Source of the DNA: Eleginops maclovinus
Taxonomy: Eukaryota > Chordata > Actinopteri > Perciformes > Eleginopidae
DNA: 64,000 bases
Assembly: GCF_036324505.1 (NCBI RefSeq)
Contig: NC_086352.1
Span: forward strand, 11,407,001-11,471,000
Direction of reading: 5' to 3'
Below the pieces are notes generated by a model. That model was not told where the DNA came from and made no database searches. It was given only the letters and a program-made list of their open reading frames with translations. Positions within the stretch are counted from its first letter, which is position 1; every line of letters starts with the position of its first letter. The position numbers were made by a program, and so were the translations under genes. Below, piece by piece: positions 12,121 to 26,811 of the stretch.

Positions 12121-15100
12121 TACAGTATCTGTTACATGAGGGCGAACTAATAACAACTAATAAGTTATAGCCTTCATATCCATAAACACATCTTGTTAAG
12201 TAGTGTTGTACATCATGTTAAGTCACACTTTATATTTTAATTGGCTTCTCTGCATAAACAAAACTGGGGCTTTTATGCTTAAACCGATGGATCAATTGGC
12301 CAACTCATGGGTTCTCGTAATGAATTGGCGCACAGAACCCCCAGTCCGTATTGTTCATGGAAAATTCCAATTAAGTCTGAATGAATCAAGTTTATTCACA
12401 CAAGATGACCACATCCTCAACACTGACGAGAGAAAAATCCTATTATGAACGGAAAGTACGGGGAATAAGAAATTTCGCAGAGCCATAAAAGCAGATGCAG
12501 ACAGTATGGTCCATCTGTTCTGCAGAGAGGTTCAGTTCAAAGCAGTATTAAGTATAGTATGTAAAATACCTCTCCAATTAAAGAGGCCTCTCTACACTTT
12601 ATAACTGATCTTTTCACAGCATGACATGTGGCTAACTGGACCATGCAAGGGCTCAAACTGCAAGACAGCTGAACAAAATGTATGACCTGCTGAAACCCAA
12701 TCATTAACAGTGATTCATCATGCATTGTGAAGCCCCCTCCAAGTGATGGACAGCTGGCATTGCACAAATTGGTCCAGTTTCAGAAATGATCCTTGGGTTT
12801 AAAATCAGGCTTTACCTGGTCAGAGTCTGCCCCTCTTTTAACAAACAAGACACATTTTATGTATTTAATGTGCTGTAAGGCGGATTTTGTTACCTTTGGA
12901 TAAAGCCAGGCTAACCGTTTCGTGTCAAATCCTGGTAATATTTTAACTTGCAAATTGGTAATATTCTTCTAATCAAATCTCCACGAGTGTTCTTCCCAAA
13001 CTTCTGTCAGACGATGCATATTGGGCATTGCACAGTTACACAATAAAAACCCTAGCTGCTGCTTTAAGGCCAAGGTTTTATTACTTTCCTAAAGTTTCCA
13101 GAGACATTTACAGAGGTATGGATGAAAAAACATATCTTAAACACTGAAATAGAACAGAATATCACAAAGTAGTTGAGACATCGAAACCTTTCAAGAGCAA
13201 CCGTATAAGTCTACAGATATCAAGAATAAAATAATATAAGGAAGTGTTTCATATTGCAAACTGCACTGGCTAATTTCAGTTACTCGTTTTCTGAGATAAA
13301 TGGGACAAACCAATTTAAAAAGAAAGCAGCATATTAATAGTAGCTTCCTTCTGAAACCCTATGAAAAATTAATGAGATTCAATCTTTTATCAATGCAAAC
13401 TGCAGCTATATTTTTGCTCTTTTCCCAGTTAAACTCTTAAATAAAAAAGATCCTCGCCATCTGAAGGACTGAAGATGTTTGTTTTACCTCAGTGAATATT
13501 TTCCCAGAAAGAATACTTCACCACTGACATTTACTTTAGCTCAACTTATCTCCTCGCAGATGAGGTAGCATTTGGATCTACAGGAAATCTGGGTCTGTCT
13601 AAGATCATTTCATATTTCCAATTACAGACAGGCATGATGAGTTTTCATTTGTGACAATGATAACTAAATTAGGAGATGTGTTTTCTCCAACAGTCAAAGG
13701 CTGTACAAAGTCGTATCCATCTTAAACCCCTTAGTACTCAGCAAAGGAGGACTTTCGCTGACCCTTTTTGAAGTTTCAACCAAATAATGGCTTATTTTTC
13801 ACAATAAGAGGCTTTCCGTGTCAAGTGCAGGTAAAATGTGTTTATATTGATGTGCAGAGACAGTTGGAAGTGAATGTAGCCTCCAACTTTTACACAAAAG
13901 TAAAAGCAAGAGTATGGGCTCTGTTGCCTTATTATTGATGGAGACTAGTGAGCAGTCCAGATGTCTCCATGGAAGGTAACTGTGTACCATCTACAGCGTT
14001 AAATTCATGCAAGAGAAGACATCCAAATAAATATCTGTTTTTTTATATCAAAACAGACAACAAATAACTGCTGAGTTTTACAAACGTGGAAACAGTGTCT
14101 GTTAGTGTGTGTGTGCAAGCTTTCTGACAACTATCCAGTGCAGTCACTTATGTGTTAATGGAAGGGGGGTTTATAAATGTCCGTTTATGTTATGATCCCA
14201 AACAAAAACAAATCCCATGACCCCATGACCCATTGTGCAAATGAAAAACAATGTATTTTAGTATTATCTCAAATATTTGAAAATCTCTCAGAGGACCAGA
14301 GCCACAACTGAGAATATACAAGTGCAGTTAGTGTGATAAGTGTACTTATCCTCTGATTAAGCACTGTAAAAGGAACTCAATTTCAGAGTGTTTGAACAAT
14401 GAACACACATTTTATAAACCTGCTGAGGTGAATCTTGTAATAATAGTTTTGCACATGAACTTGGCTCTGTGTATGCAGGAGGAAGAGCTTCATCCCACAT
14501 TATAGCAGAGAGAGCTGCACACTCCCAGGAGACGACAAACAAGACAACTACAAAATAAACACACACACCACAGACCGCAACACATAGCCTAGACTGACCA
14601 CACACAGAGGCACTGTACATTAGTGTATGGTGAGTCCACTGTGTGAATGTACAGTTTGTATACATGGATATACACCATCTTAAAGAAGACATAAGAGGCC
14701 ACAGCAAACATAATTGGTGTTTCTGGGTCAGACACCAGTAATGTGTTTATGGGCTCACATCACAAGGCATTAAATAACAGCAATGCAAAATCACAAAAGG
14801 TAAAAGAATCAAAACAGTTATTTTATCTTTAAAGTGGCTGAAATATTCTAGCATGGATAAACGTCTGTTAAATCACTATGGCCTGAAGTAGGTTACAATG
14901 GGGATTGAGGCAATTGCCCACTGATAAAAGTAGTTTATATACTTCCCCCATTACAGTTTTTGGCCACTGTACACACATTTTAAAAAATGGAAGTCTGAAA
15001 ACTTGAAACTCATAAACGACAAGACTCCAGACTGCTAAAGTTTAAGCTCAATTTAGTTGTTTTAAAACAGGACTGAAATCTTTATGTGTCCCACTTTAAA

Positions 15101-15296
15101 CTCTATTTCATACTGCATGATCTCATCCCTGCATCAGATCATTTGCATTTTGACTCTCTGCTGCAGAGTAATTAGCAGACACAGTGTGTTACCCACTTGT
15201 GAAAGTCCTAAACCCATTAGAGTCTACTTTATGGGAAATATCTCCATTTCCAACAATGAAAAACATCCTTCCTAAAGCACCTGCAGGCACAGGCAG

Positions 15297-15445
<149 letters not shown>

Positions 15446-17394
15446 AAGGATACTGTTGTCTGTAATGTGCCGAGCCAGCAGGCAGTCCTACAGGACGTCA
15501 GCATCAGTGTGTAATGAAAGCTTTTTGCCTTTTCGTTTCAAAGCACCCAACAAACCACGTTAGTGGACTCATGACACCAGCAGTAATTTTTGCTGCCATC
15601 TTTAATTTATGCATGAATTCACAAAAATGAGATATGCAAGTGAGCTATTTTTTAAATACTGATGCATCACAAATGTCAGCAACACACAAGAGAAGAAATA
15701 AACACTACTAATTAAGAGCACCTTGCTGAAAGCATTGTTAATATGGTGATTAATATCAACCGTTGGATCCAGGGGAACGTGAATAACCCATGAGGCACAT
15801 GTCTGAGTGAAAAATCACAGCAGAATGATTTCCAAGTTCAGTGCAGCAGACATCAGTCTACACTGAATCACCGCTGTGAACTCTTCCTCTCTTGGCGATG
15901 TCCTTAACTACACAGCAAGCTTCCCGTCTTTCCCAAATAAGCCTTGACTTTCTTTCAAGTTTGATATAAAAGAAAAGAGAAGAGGATGAGGAGCAGACTC
16001 CAGTGAGAACAGGAAACCATTTTCTTATCTCTGTAAAACCTAAAATATTTCCCTGCTAGAAAGCCAGTGGTGGGGTGAGAAGGCATTCTCTGCCAGTCTG
16101 AAACCAGTGTTGAGAATACACACTCATTCTGCTCATCTTAAAAAGCCTCACAGCAGCTCTCTGGAGACATGGTGTACCCTAACACCTTACTGCAGCTGTG
16201 CCAAAAGCTGTGGATGGAGTAGTGACAGAATGTTGTAATTAAGAAATGTAAGAAAAACACAGCAGAATGACAAAACTAAGGAACATCCATTATCAAACCA
16301 TTTTCTGTGTGAGCTCCCCCTCCCCCATGGTGGCTGTATCACATAATCCTGATATGCAACTGCTCCGCTCCATGCAGAAGGGTGATTTAGTTTGTCTGGT
16401 TACAGTCTGGCTGAGCCTCAGCTCCCCACATAATACCACAGTCTCCTTGATGTCTCCCAAATATGACAGGAAAATTACTTAATTATGCTTCAGCTACAAA
16501 TTAAAACCAGCCATACAGGGGATTTATATTCACACTACGCAGTGCAGAAAATCTGCAGCACTGATTGTTACCATTTTAATTAAACTGATGAAGCTCAGCT
16601 TGACTTGATGTGCTCTTGGCCCATTCCTCTGCAATCACTTCTTAATTTCCTTATGAGTTAGTTTGGACATTAGCACCCTGGTGTGTCAGCCTGCTGCAGA
16701 CAGACTCATCTTCAGTGACTGCCAACACTAAATAGATTTCTATGCTCTGATTTTCATTCCTTAAAGCATCAAAAGGCGGCTGCGAAGACACATTACCTCC
16801 CTGAGAGATGATATCCATCACTGCAGAAAAGAGGCAATGAATAAATATGTTGAACATGACTGCTTAATTTCTATGTAAATCCTTGCTATGAAAAAAATCA
16901 AGTTGTTTTGGTTACAGCAATTCTACACAGAAGTTAGTGACAGTCGTCTGGGGCCACGCACTGTAATGAGTGCATGCAAAACTGATGATCATATATTATT
17001 TAACTATGCGTACAAATGCTTTACACAAGAAACAAAAGTCTAAAACTGTGGAATTTTATCCAACTTGTACTTTGTGTTCACTGAAACTAAACGGTTTTAT
17101 CAGCCCAGAACGTTTACGCTCACAGCATTCTGTTCGACTGACCGGCCACACTGACTATTTCTGGTGATAATAACACTAAGTTGGCTCAATCCTCAATGCT
17201 GCCAAAACACATTAAGGCAGCATTACTGTGTGTAGTTCAATGATGAATGGAAAGCCTACAGGAAAAAGATCAGACAATGGTATAGCAGTGCGAACTTGAA
17301 GATGAAGCTAGATCAAGTGGTTAAGCTAACATTTGCTATTCAGCAACTTGCATGATGTAAAAGCTGATTGCTAGTCATTTGCTTGCAGGTATTT

Positions 17395-17790
17395 AGCATA
17401 GACTGTATAAAATATGGACACGGTATCCATTTAGCCATTTAAGCTCTAAATGGGCGCTTCAGATCGTCACCATTTTTTGCACTGATGCCCTTTTTTAACC
17501 CCTGGCTAATCTAAAAATGAGCATGGTCGGTGGGGTTGAGGCGGTGGGGTTGAGGCGGCCCGGCTGACGCAGCAAGGCAGACAGCTAGCAGCTAGTGATC
17601 TGAGATGGGACCCATACGTCATTCGAACAGCCACTCCCCTAATAATGACTGACCTTAATCCTTAACATCATCAAAACGGATGAGTTGTATACAAATTCCA
17701 GCTCCATAAAATGTCCATGGATAGGGAAAAACTGTCTATCGACTACTACTTTTTTGTACCAGTTTACAAATCATGGACTCTGCTATTTCA
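17395..17790. repeat. Dispersed fish repeat beginning GACTGTATAAAATATGGAC
   Basis: The start (GACTGTATAAAATATGGACA), a central GC-rich block with a doubled GGTGGGGTTGAGGCGG motif (17530-17560) and the CCATAAAATGTCCATGGATAGG close resemble a dispersed, non-coding repeat I recall from many teleost genomes. Class and exact ends are unknown to me. Confidence 0.4.
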
Positions 17791-20700
17791 CTTACCCCAG
17801 GGCGGTCCTACCAAAGTTGGTTAACCCTTTGCTGTTTGAATATTTTTGATAAGAGCAAATCATTGTTATTAGTTTAACAAATATATAGTGTGTCTCACAT
17901 GATAAATCAACCACTTTTGGGAGTAGTTGATGACTACTGATAGGCAGTCTGGGTCAAAGTGATGGCTTGTGCATAATTGCAGGGTTGAAATACAACAACA
18001 ATGTGTGATACTTAAGGCCTTCGGTGATATGTCCTCAGCATCCTTATCGCTGTGTCACGTATAGCATGTCTTTTCTGTGTTGTGTACCGAGTCAGGTTCA
18101 GGCAGGGTAAACTCATTAATCTGTTCAGCTGCAGTGCTACTGAGAGAGAGGGAAGAATCAAAGACAGAGAGAAGGACGGGAGAAATGAAAGTGAAAAGTA
18201 GAGGGGAAATGTGTGGAATTGAAGGGCCAGGCATGATAAAAAGCACCAGCAGAGAGCTAGCATTAAAGACATGAAACAGGGGAGAAAGAGGGAGACAGAG
18301 TATGGATGAGCTAGGACTTAAAGTTGTAGATCTTTTAGTTGTACTAGACAGCAAATGCAGTGATGCAAGTTTGGAGCAACCCGATGTTCCAGTGTAATGG
18401 CTGGTTCTCTTCTCACTGCAGCTTCCGCATCTCACAGGCTGACCTCATCAAACACCTCGAGAAACATGTGCATCCGAGACAACTAACATTAAATATTCAC
18501 TCTCGTCTCACACATATTTAGAGAGCCAACAACCCAGGAACCTCACCCTCATTTCCCCTTACAATCTCAGTCGTCCTCGCTGGCTTACTTCCTGAATTAA
18601 AGCCTTTGACAGAACATGAAGACATGTCCTTGCTCAGTGTCTCTAAGGCTAAATAACCCCCATTGTCACCAAACTGTAAATCCCAATGCAGATAAAAAAG
18701 AATAAATACATTTAAGGCAACATAGATTTTCATTGTTAAAGCAAACTCATAACATTTTAGATATGCTTCTTGCCATTTTAAGGGCGGTAAACACTACTGT
18801 AGTAGATTTAAATGCCAAGAGAGACAATGAATGAAGTATTCAACATACAATAAACTACCCGGTCCAGGTGTATCAACTCTGAAAATGAATGCTTTTGCAA
18901 AGAAAATGGGAATGTCATGCAGTTAAATGAAGGCTACAGGTTGCAAAGTTATTATTAGAATAATAAAATCCACTGTTATTAGCTGTGCAATAGTCATTTA
19001 ACACTGATAATGATGAAAATGATAAACCTACACTCAATATCATTGGAATTGGAAAAGACTACAATCAATCCTCACTGATTGCTTATGACAGCGTTTTTCA
19101 TGAACATTTTACATGAGAGAAAGTTATTTGGGTTAGAATCCCATAACAATGGGAGGGCATGTGCTGACTAAAGCTACTAATGCTGAGTTGAGGCGCTGAC
19201 ATCACTGGAGAGGTAAATATTACCGTCATTGCTGATGTCCTAATCTGACAGCACGCTTAAGCCTTGAGGGTTGATCTCACCATTGCTCTACATTATGGAT
19301 TAACATAATTTAGCTGGGCGCCTTCACATCAGGAAGACATACCTCTCATAGTTTTTGGCACGTAGTTGGTAGGGTGGTTCATAAGCAGGAGCTCTGTCTT
19401 AAGCACATCCTACTTTTATTCTACATTAAGCCATAGGTTTCAAAAAAATTCAAACATCTATGACATTACCAGCCTGTGGATTATTATGGGCGGAAAGCTC
19501 TGACAGTCCCATGCTTGTGAGCCACAGACTGAACCTTTGGATGTCATGTGAAATGTAGATTTGTCCATTGAATAACTCTATGCTGAATACTGAATAATAA
19601 ACCTTTATTATGGAAAGGCTGACTGAGCATGCATAGTCGTTTTTAGCACTTCAGTTCAAGGTGCTACGTGAGGCATTTCCTAGCTGTGGCGTGAGATAGA
19701 GGCTACCAAAACAATCAACAATGAAGATACTATTAACAAATCTAAAAATACAGACCAAACACCTTATAATATTTCACATTAAGCTCATTTAGCCTCTATC
19801 TTGGAGCTTCCCAACTCAAGCGGTTTCTGTTATCAGCTGCTGAGCAGATCCACAGGAGCTGAGGCTGAGAATCACGATCAAAGGCGTTTTGACAGCAGTT
19901 TGTAAGTGAAGTGCAATAGCGCATTCATGCATGCAACAGCTTATCCAAATTTCTAATTTGTTCCAATCTGAAAACTTTGGCTGTCAGCAAGTTGCCTTAA
20001 AAAGGTTTCATAATGAGTGAGCTATGGATTTTTAATTAGTTTGACATTCACTGTTAGAATATAATGTAATACAATTCCATATCAACAAATGCCCATCAGA
20101 AGAGCCTGGATATTTTACTTTTTCCAGTTACAAACCCAAACGTTTCTCATACACAAATATATGAAACTGAAAAAAGCCATAGTCAAGATGAGCCCTAAAT
20201 TGCACTATGGATGCAATGCTGGTCAGCCATTGTGGTCTAAACTTAAATATATCAGCAGACATTCACGGTTATTTTATAAAAAGCCATTGCACATGTTATT
20301 TGGAAGAGGGCTAGTTTGTAAACCTATGTCTAATTTAGTGGTACGACGCTAGTCACTATCATTATTTTTGTTTGGAAGTGAAAGACAACAGCTAAGCAGA
20401 CTCAAACATGCATCAAAACAAAATATGGTACATTCTCTATACCAATTTTAGCTGTGCAGACAGAGGAAGGACACTTAGGAAACAAGAGCAATATATTTCA
20501 ATAATACATTCAAAACACAAAACCAGATGAGCTCCTTCCAAGTCGTGCATTTAGCTTCAAAAGATTGGCATTAATTTCATTAGTGGACTATGCAGGATCT
20601 GAGTTGGTGCCATTCGACTGAACCACTCAGTGATGAGCTATGTTTCTCTGGATCAATGATTTCCCATCATTCATCTATGCTTTCAATCTCTGATATGATA

Positions 20701-23700
20701 ATGGTTCATGGTAGGAATATTAATCTAGAGCAAATGGCCCGCTGTGTCTGCCTCAGATGTTTACCCTGATTGTAAACAGCGTTCCACATTATGTTTACTC
20801 TATAGAAAATGTTACATTGAGTGTGTGATTGTAAAGTTCATGCTATGGATGTTGAATGTCACAGCTTGCATGTTACTTTAATAAACTCATTAAAACTAAC
20901 TATCTGGGACCTTGGAGTGTTTATTCTGCTCTTCTGTTTTATCCAAAGAGATGCTGCTGATTAACTGTGGCAGTTCGTTGCTGTTTAATCACACGCCATG
21001 TTAATTCAAAGGCGTCGAGGGTATAACAAACCAAACAAAAGATCAATCTAAATAATCCCTGTATCTGTGCACTTCTTTAATTACAGTGGCTCTATGTGGT
21101 TTGGACTATGGCTAAAACTTCACTGTAAAAAAGTGTCCAGAACAAAAGATAGCAACATGGACATTCATTTAAAGAATTGAGAGACATAAATGCTGTAAAC
21201 CCCCCAGAACTATAAAGTCTCATTAATGCCATGGCCTGATCTCCTCCAGCTAATCCCTCCTGGAGATACACCAGCACTCTCTTTTGGTTTTTAGACCATG
21301 ATGGAGTTCTATACAGAAATAAGATATCAGGCTTTGCCAACACAGACTATTGCTGTTTGGAGGCTCAATTAAATGTTGGTTTTGTAATTTAATGGGATTT
21401 GATATCAAAACATTTCATCACCTTCATAAAAGCTTCCTTTCCACTGTGCCGGCCAAAAAAACGAGACATAGGAGTTGGCAACACGGGTGATTATGATAAT
21501 GTGATGAAGAAGAAGAAACAGGAGCCTATTTTTAGTCAGATTTTAATCAAGGAACTGTTTATCCTGATTGTTGATTGGCTGATGTTGCTCAGCATGTAGG
21601 GCTTATATCAGGCTTCTCGTGTCCACGTTTCAAAGCTCTTAAGTATGATATGAACACCAGCATGTTCCATTTTGTTGGACCACTGCCCTGCATCAGCCTG
21701 CTGCCCATCAGTGTATGAGTGTGTCTGTGAATGGGAGAGGCAAAAGCTAAAACGTTTGGGATGAATGCACTTTGTGAATCAATTTTTACGCCAGACCTCT
21801 AAAAGTGCCTTCACATGATCAGCGCTAACCTGCGCTGGTTGTTCAGTTGTTTTCCTTTGGAAACCAATACGTTTACTGACAGACACTTCTCAGACCAGCG
21901 ATTTGGAGCAAAGTAATTGTTGTCCAATAAAGTTCAGCTTAAGATCTGCTAGTTATTTGAAGTAAATGGACAGGGTTTTCCATATCACAACTCTATGATT
22001 GTTGCCACGCCTAGCTTCTCCCTCCATTGACCTATGGCTGGTATCTTTAAAATCAAGACTTAAGTAATTGTATTAATCATTATTATTCTAAGACTTTTTC
22101 ACTGATTATCACCAATAACATCACATGGCTAAACATAGTAACGGCTCTGATGCGGTCTCTCCTGAGCTTATCTTTCTTTGCTGGAGACATCTCTAAAGCT
22201 TCTCTGGTATAATTGAGCGCTATATTTGCAGCATCTTCCAACGTTTACCCCACCAATTCATCTTGGATTGAGGCTTTGATGTAGAGTATTGAGCCTGTGA
22301 ATATCCTGAAGGAACGAATGGTGTTGAATGGACAAGAGAAATCAATAAACATGAGTCTTCCTATACTTCCAGGGTCATGATGTTATCAGTAACAATGTCA
22401 TCAGTAGGAGTGGAGGACAGGCACACAGTATGGGTGAGGTGAATAAGTGGTGATGGAATTTGATGAGGCTGGCAGGGAAGCCTGACAAACTAAATGGGCA
22501 AAGGCATTGGTCTGGGACTCTTGTTAAAAAATCCAGAGTAGTCTTCTCATCTTTTCTTTTCTGCATCTCTATTCAACTCCACGCTGCCTTCGCAGCTTTT
22601 TCCTCTTATGAAGGTCACATCCACCATTATTGCAATATGACGGGATTTTAGCTTAACAATAGCAGTGCAACTTGTAGGCTAATTGAGCTAAATGGAGAGT
22701 GTGACCGTTGTTTCCCCACAAGGGGCCTTCATTCTAGGCCATATCTCCAAGGTGTGTAGGAAAGGACAGCAGACATCCGCTCCCATTTTCAACAAGCCAA
22801 CAATGTAGTCATGCTCCAGTAAGGTCAATGTGATGTCCTTTATCATGCTAATGAAAAAAGACTGTTCACCAGAGCTTTTTTAGCTTGCCAGACGATTTGT
22901 GTAAAACATAATTAACACTACTCCCTAAATGTTTGCTCTCACATCCTAATGCCAGAAATAAATGATTAAGCCCATGATCTATTTGTGTTTTGATTTAGAC
23001 CAGTTGTGCATCATCAAGACCCCCATGGTGTGAAATAATGGCATATTTCATTATTTCCCATGATGGAAATAATGAAATACAGCACGCCAATAGAGAGCTT
23101 ATCATCTCAAAATAAGATGAACTAGGAATTAAACATTCAGTCCCTGCTGTGTGCTTTCAGTTGCTAAAAGGATGGGATCAGCACATAAAGACCGTCAAAA
23201 CACTTTGAATAATGACTGGTTGAAAGAGCATCTAAAAGTCAATAAGGAACCAGTGTGTGCTTTCCTTTGGTAAACACCACTCACTGTTTATCTTGTAAAA
23301 TATTAACATTAAAAACTAGAACTTGGATTTTTCTCTCAAAAATGAATTGATAAAACGTTTACCCCAAGCCATGAAGGTCACCACCAGTTTCTAGTATAAC
23401 CAGTTGGCAACAGGTTATTTAGTTACAGACGAGAACAAGCAGGGACCAGAGAGCGGCATAACATCACCATTTCATGTGTTCCTAGAGCACTGCCTCTTTA
23501 AGCTGATAGAAGTTGAAAAGGCTTGCTTTGCCTTTGCTGTCAGATCTTAGAAATGAACAGGTGGTGATGGTCTTTGTGTGTTGTCATCTCTAATTCACCA
23601 GTAATGGAATCCCTTCGAGTAAAAAGCTTCAAACGCAGCTCCAGCAGCTCAATGGACCAGGTAAGGTGATGCACACAGACTTCTCAATGATGCAGCCGCA

Positions 23701-24972
23701 CAAAAGACATTGAAGGACGCACACACAACCGATTTACAAAGGAAGTCATAGACGTTAATCACTTGTTTCTACTCCTCTGCTCTCCCTTATAAACTGTTTA
23801 CTGACTCAAGTCATGCCTCACCTTCATTTGTGTCAATACATCGATCTTTGAGACTCAAGAAGCACAAGAAATAAAGACAAATGATTCAAACAAGTCTGCA
23901 AGGGTCACGTTGAGTAAGGGACTGACTGCCTAATCAAAAGTGCAGATTCAAGCACAGTTCATGAAAGACATAACAGTAAACATAGGAACAAAAGGAGGTT
24001 ATCTACACCAAGTAAAAAGAAATTCCACCTTAGTTGTTCGTTAGTACAGTACAGTCTCTCAAGTCATTCCATAGAAAAATCAATGTCTCGCTGCGTCTGT
24101 ATCAGCAATAACTAAAAACAATCGATGGACTGTTGTTAAAGCTCAGACAAATAACCACAAAGAGAAAACAAGGAATCTAAAAAATATATGGAGCCCACAG
24201 CATTGCTGCAAGCTTTCCATGCATTTACTTGATCACTAAAGAGAGGTTTTCAGATAATGAATCCCATTGGCTTCTTCCTGGGGTCCAAACTGCATAGAAA
24301 TCGAATGCTCCATGGTCAAACCCAGGGTCAGCCTGAAGGGCAAATTAACATCTAGGGGAATAATATCTGCTTTGTTAAAACAAATTAAGATATGTCCATT
24401 CCCCAGCCTCTGATTACAATCCAAACAACATTACAACTCTAGAAGTTATAGAACAGAAACCTTTTATCATCCTCCTGTCTCATGCAGCCAGAGGATCCAG
24501 AAATCCTCTCTGATCCATCCACTGAAATCATTCATGATCAGATTATACAGATTTGTTTCATAATGCATTCAAATCAATGCATGCAAGTAGCTGCTGAAAT
24601 GACAAAAGCTTAAAAGAGAGATTCTGTGTTATGTGTGTTTTCTGTTGGAAATTCAAAATAGTGCAAATTGATATCCTTGATTTTGCTACACATGACATCA
24701 TCATGTCCACACAGGTATGGGCTGTGACGAAAGCAACGCCTGCAGCCCATTGATGACACACGTCTGGCCATACACACATGTCATAATTCAAACATATTTT
24801 CTGTGACGGCGTATGGAGTTAAGGTATGATGACACATCATTTGCAGCAGACTAAGAAAGGGGAAAGATGTGCAAGGGGGGAAATTATTTTTACCTGATCA
24901 CCGCCCCTCGTCAAAAGCACGTCCTCCACAACAAGGTGAATTGAGGAAGAGCAAATGTTGGCCCCCACTGAC

Positions 24973-25074
24973 CTGAATCGTGCAGGTGTACTCCGAGTCG
25001 TCCAGCAGCCTCACAGTGCAGTTGCATTCCCGGTCCAGACTCCTGATGCTGCTGCTCATTAGTCGGCTCAGCAT
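24973..25074 (-). CDS. frmd5: FRMD5 first coding exon (partial gene)
   Basis: The minus strand encodes 34 residues beginning [16 protein letters not shown] and ending [16 protein letters not shown], then a GTCAGT splice donor directly after the CAG codon. The start and the [14 protein letters not shown] block match what I recall of FRMD5, a FERM-domain protein that links membrane receptors and p120-catenin/integrin complexes to the cytoskeleton. These residues are the beginning of the FERM F1 lobe. The Met at 25074 is chosen because it matches the family N-terminus, although the frame stays open a further 17 codons upstream. The rest of the FERM domain should lie at lower coordinates. I did not find the expected second exon (a GQYLFDLLC-like motif), so intron 1 probably extends past the left edge. 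Naming FRMD5 rather than its close paralogue FRMD3 is from memory. Confidence 0.88.
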
Positions 25075-25470
25075 CTTCTCGATCGTCTGTGTACGGGACC
25101 AGGGAGACACAGCACATGCATGCAAGATATGCTGCTGTTAACGACGTCCCTGTTGTTTAGTCCAACACCTGGTCAGCGAGGGAGTGGAGCGGCGGTGGCG
25201 GTGTTGCATCCTTTACCAGTGCAGACTGTCGTTTCTCCAGTCAGTGAGGGGTGGAAATAGTGCTACTGCTGCTGCACTCTCTCTTGTCCGGATAGACTGG
25301 CGCCCCTCACCATACCTGCTCCCCCCTCGCCGTTGCCATGCCGCGCTAATGCTGAAGGGCGGGACAAGTGATGAGTGGCACGTCCGTCAGCCAATGAAAG
25401 GAAGGGCTGAGCTGCTGCCTTCAGAAGTAAAGACTGGAGAGGAAATTCCGATAGGCTACTGCTCGTCGTG
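25075..25470 (-). promoter_or_regulatory. GC-rich 5' UTR and promoter region of frmd5
   Basis: This stretch upstream of the frmd5 start is richer in GC and CpG than the surrounding AT-rich DNA. It holds a GGGCGGG GC box near 25358, a CCAAT motif near 25391 and several CpG-containing segments (25180-25340). That is the usual look of a TATA-less promoter. No transcription start can be fixed from sequence alone. Confidence 0.5.
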
Positions 25471-25962
25471 ACTGCAGACACATGGTGGGAATAATAACAC
25501 AGCAGGAGACTTCTGTTTCACAAGTTAAAACATTGGTCAGGCCCAATGATGTGAAGTAACTAAGTAGATTTAGTACTATATGTAAGAACAATTTGGAGAG
25601 ACTTTAAAGTTCAAAGAACACCAATATATCCTCAGTTAAACATATGGCCGGCATTTATTCAACAATAAATATACAAATTGTTCATATTACTTCCCCAATT
25701 AAACCCCAGCGAATCCAAGGGTTTTCCACTGCTTAAACCGATTCAAATTGGAGTGAACATAACAAAACAAAAAAAACAAAAAACTATTTAAACATCTGAA
25801 AATGAACAAATAAAAATAAATCTTAATTTTCCAAGAAGTGTTTTTTCTTTTCTTTTTTTTCTAAATAGGGTGTAGTTTTAATAATTGTATCTGTGGGTGA
25901 GAGGGATGGCTGGATTAAGTAGTCTTCTGGTGAAATGCTCCTCCTCAGCCCTTCCTCTGTTT
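25471..25962. other. Intergenic spacer, nothing recognised
   Basis: AT-rich DNA between the frmd5 promoter and the first segmental duplication. I see no conserved frame, RNA gene or clear transposon ends. Confidence 0.5.
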
Positions 25963-26760
25963 GAGTGGCTCTCCAAACAAGCATTCTCTTTGCTATCAAG
26001 GACATAACATGAGAAAGGAAAAAAATACTCCAGTTCAAATTTTCTCCACACTTGTTTTATTTTTCGCCAACTTCGTGGAAACATCAGGCATGTAGCAACA
26101 AACAAATACTCTGCTGAAAGTTCTCTGACAATATTACCCTTATTTACACATTTCCCACCTCCTTTCTCTCTACAATCTTTATCTACCAAAGAAATGCAGA
26201 CTCTGTTTCCCCTCTACAGCCCCACCACTGTCCTCTACTGGAGTTTTCTGGCTATCGCAGGGGGGTGGAGATTGACATAAAATTCACTCTCATGGTGTGT
26301 TTATTTGAGTGAATTACACTGTCCTTAATAAAGTCAATTGAATCCTTTTGGAACAATAATTGTCTCTTGAAAAATCGTGACGCCAGCACACCAAGTAAAC
26401 TGTTACTTTCCAAATACTTCTTGCTGTCAAAGTCCTCAATATTAAAATTTGGAACAATATATTTTTAATGTATGTATTTATTTCAACAAGGACCATGCAT
26501 ACAAATGCATTCATCTCAGAAAAGATTAGTGATTTAATCACATCATCCAGGTATTTAATTTAGTCCAAAATGTTGGCTTGGTTGACCGAAGTTAAATCAA
26601 GTCACTAAATATCTTCTAACGGATCTTTGATTATGAAATGTATGCAGCTCTTTTTATATGGGAAATGTATGCAATTAACTTATTCCTGGGAGGATGTGAG
26701 GTCCACCTACCACTTAAAACATGTTCACTTGGATAGGATACGAAATACATTTGCCCGATG
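25963..26760. repeat. Segmental duplication, copy A
   Basis: This block is a diverged duplicate of 29311-29775. Shared landmarks in the same order are ACATGAGAAAGGAAAAAAT, GAAATGCAGACTCTGTTTCC, CAGCCCCACCACTG, TCTACTGGAGTTT, AAAGTCCTCAATA, CATCCAGGTA and CCACTTAAAACAT. Copy A is longer because of extra DNA at about 26280-26420 and within 26440-26540. No function is evident; a short minus-strand frame is partly kept but shifts between the copies. Confidence 0.8.
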
Positions 26761-26811
26761 TTACTTGATCTTAGCAGCAACAAACAGCAAAAAAGTAAAA
26801 ATTGGTAGTAG

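Noticed and set aside
18421..18520. Exon-like frame FRISQADLIKHLEKHVHPRQ after a CACTGCAG acceptor
   Set aside because: No family recognised, a stop shortly after and no donor. Likely chance, so not called as a gene.
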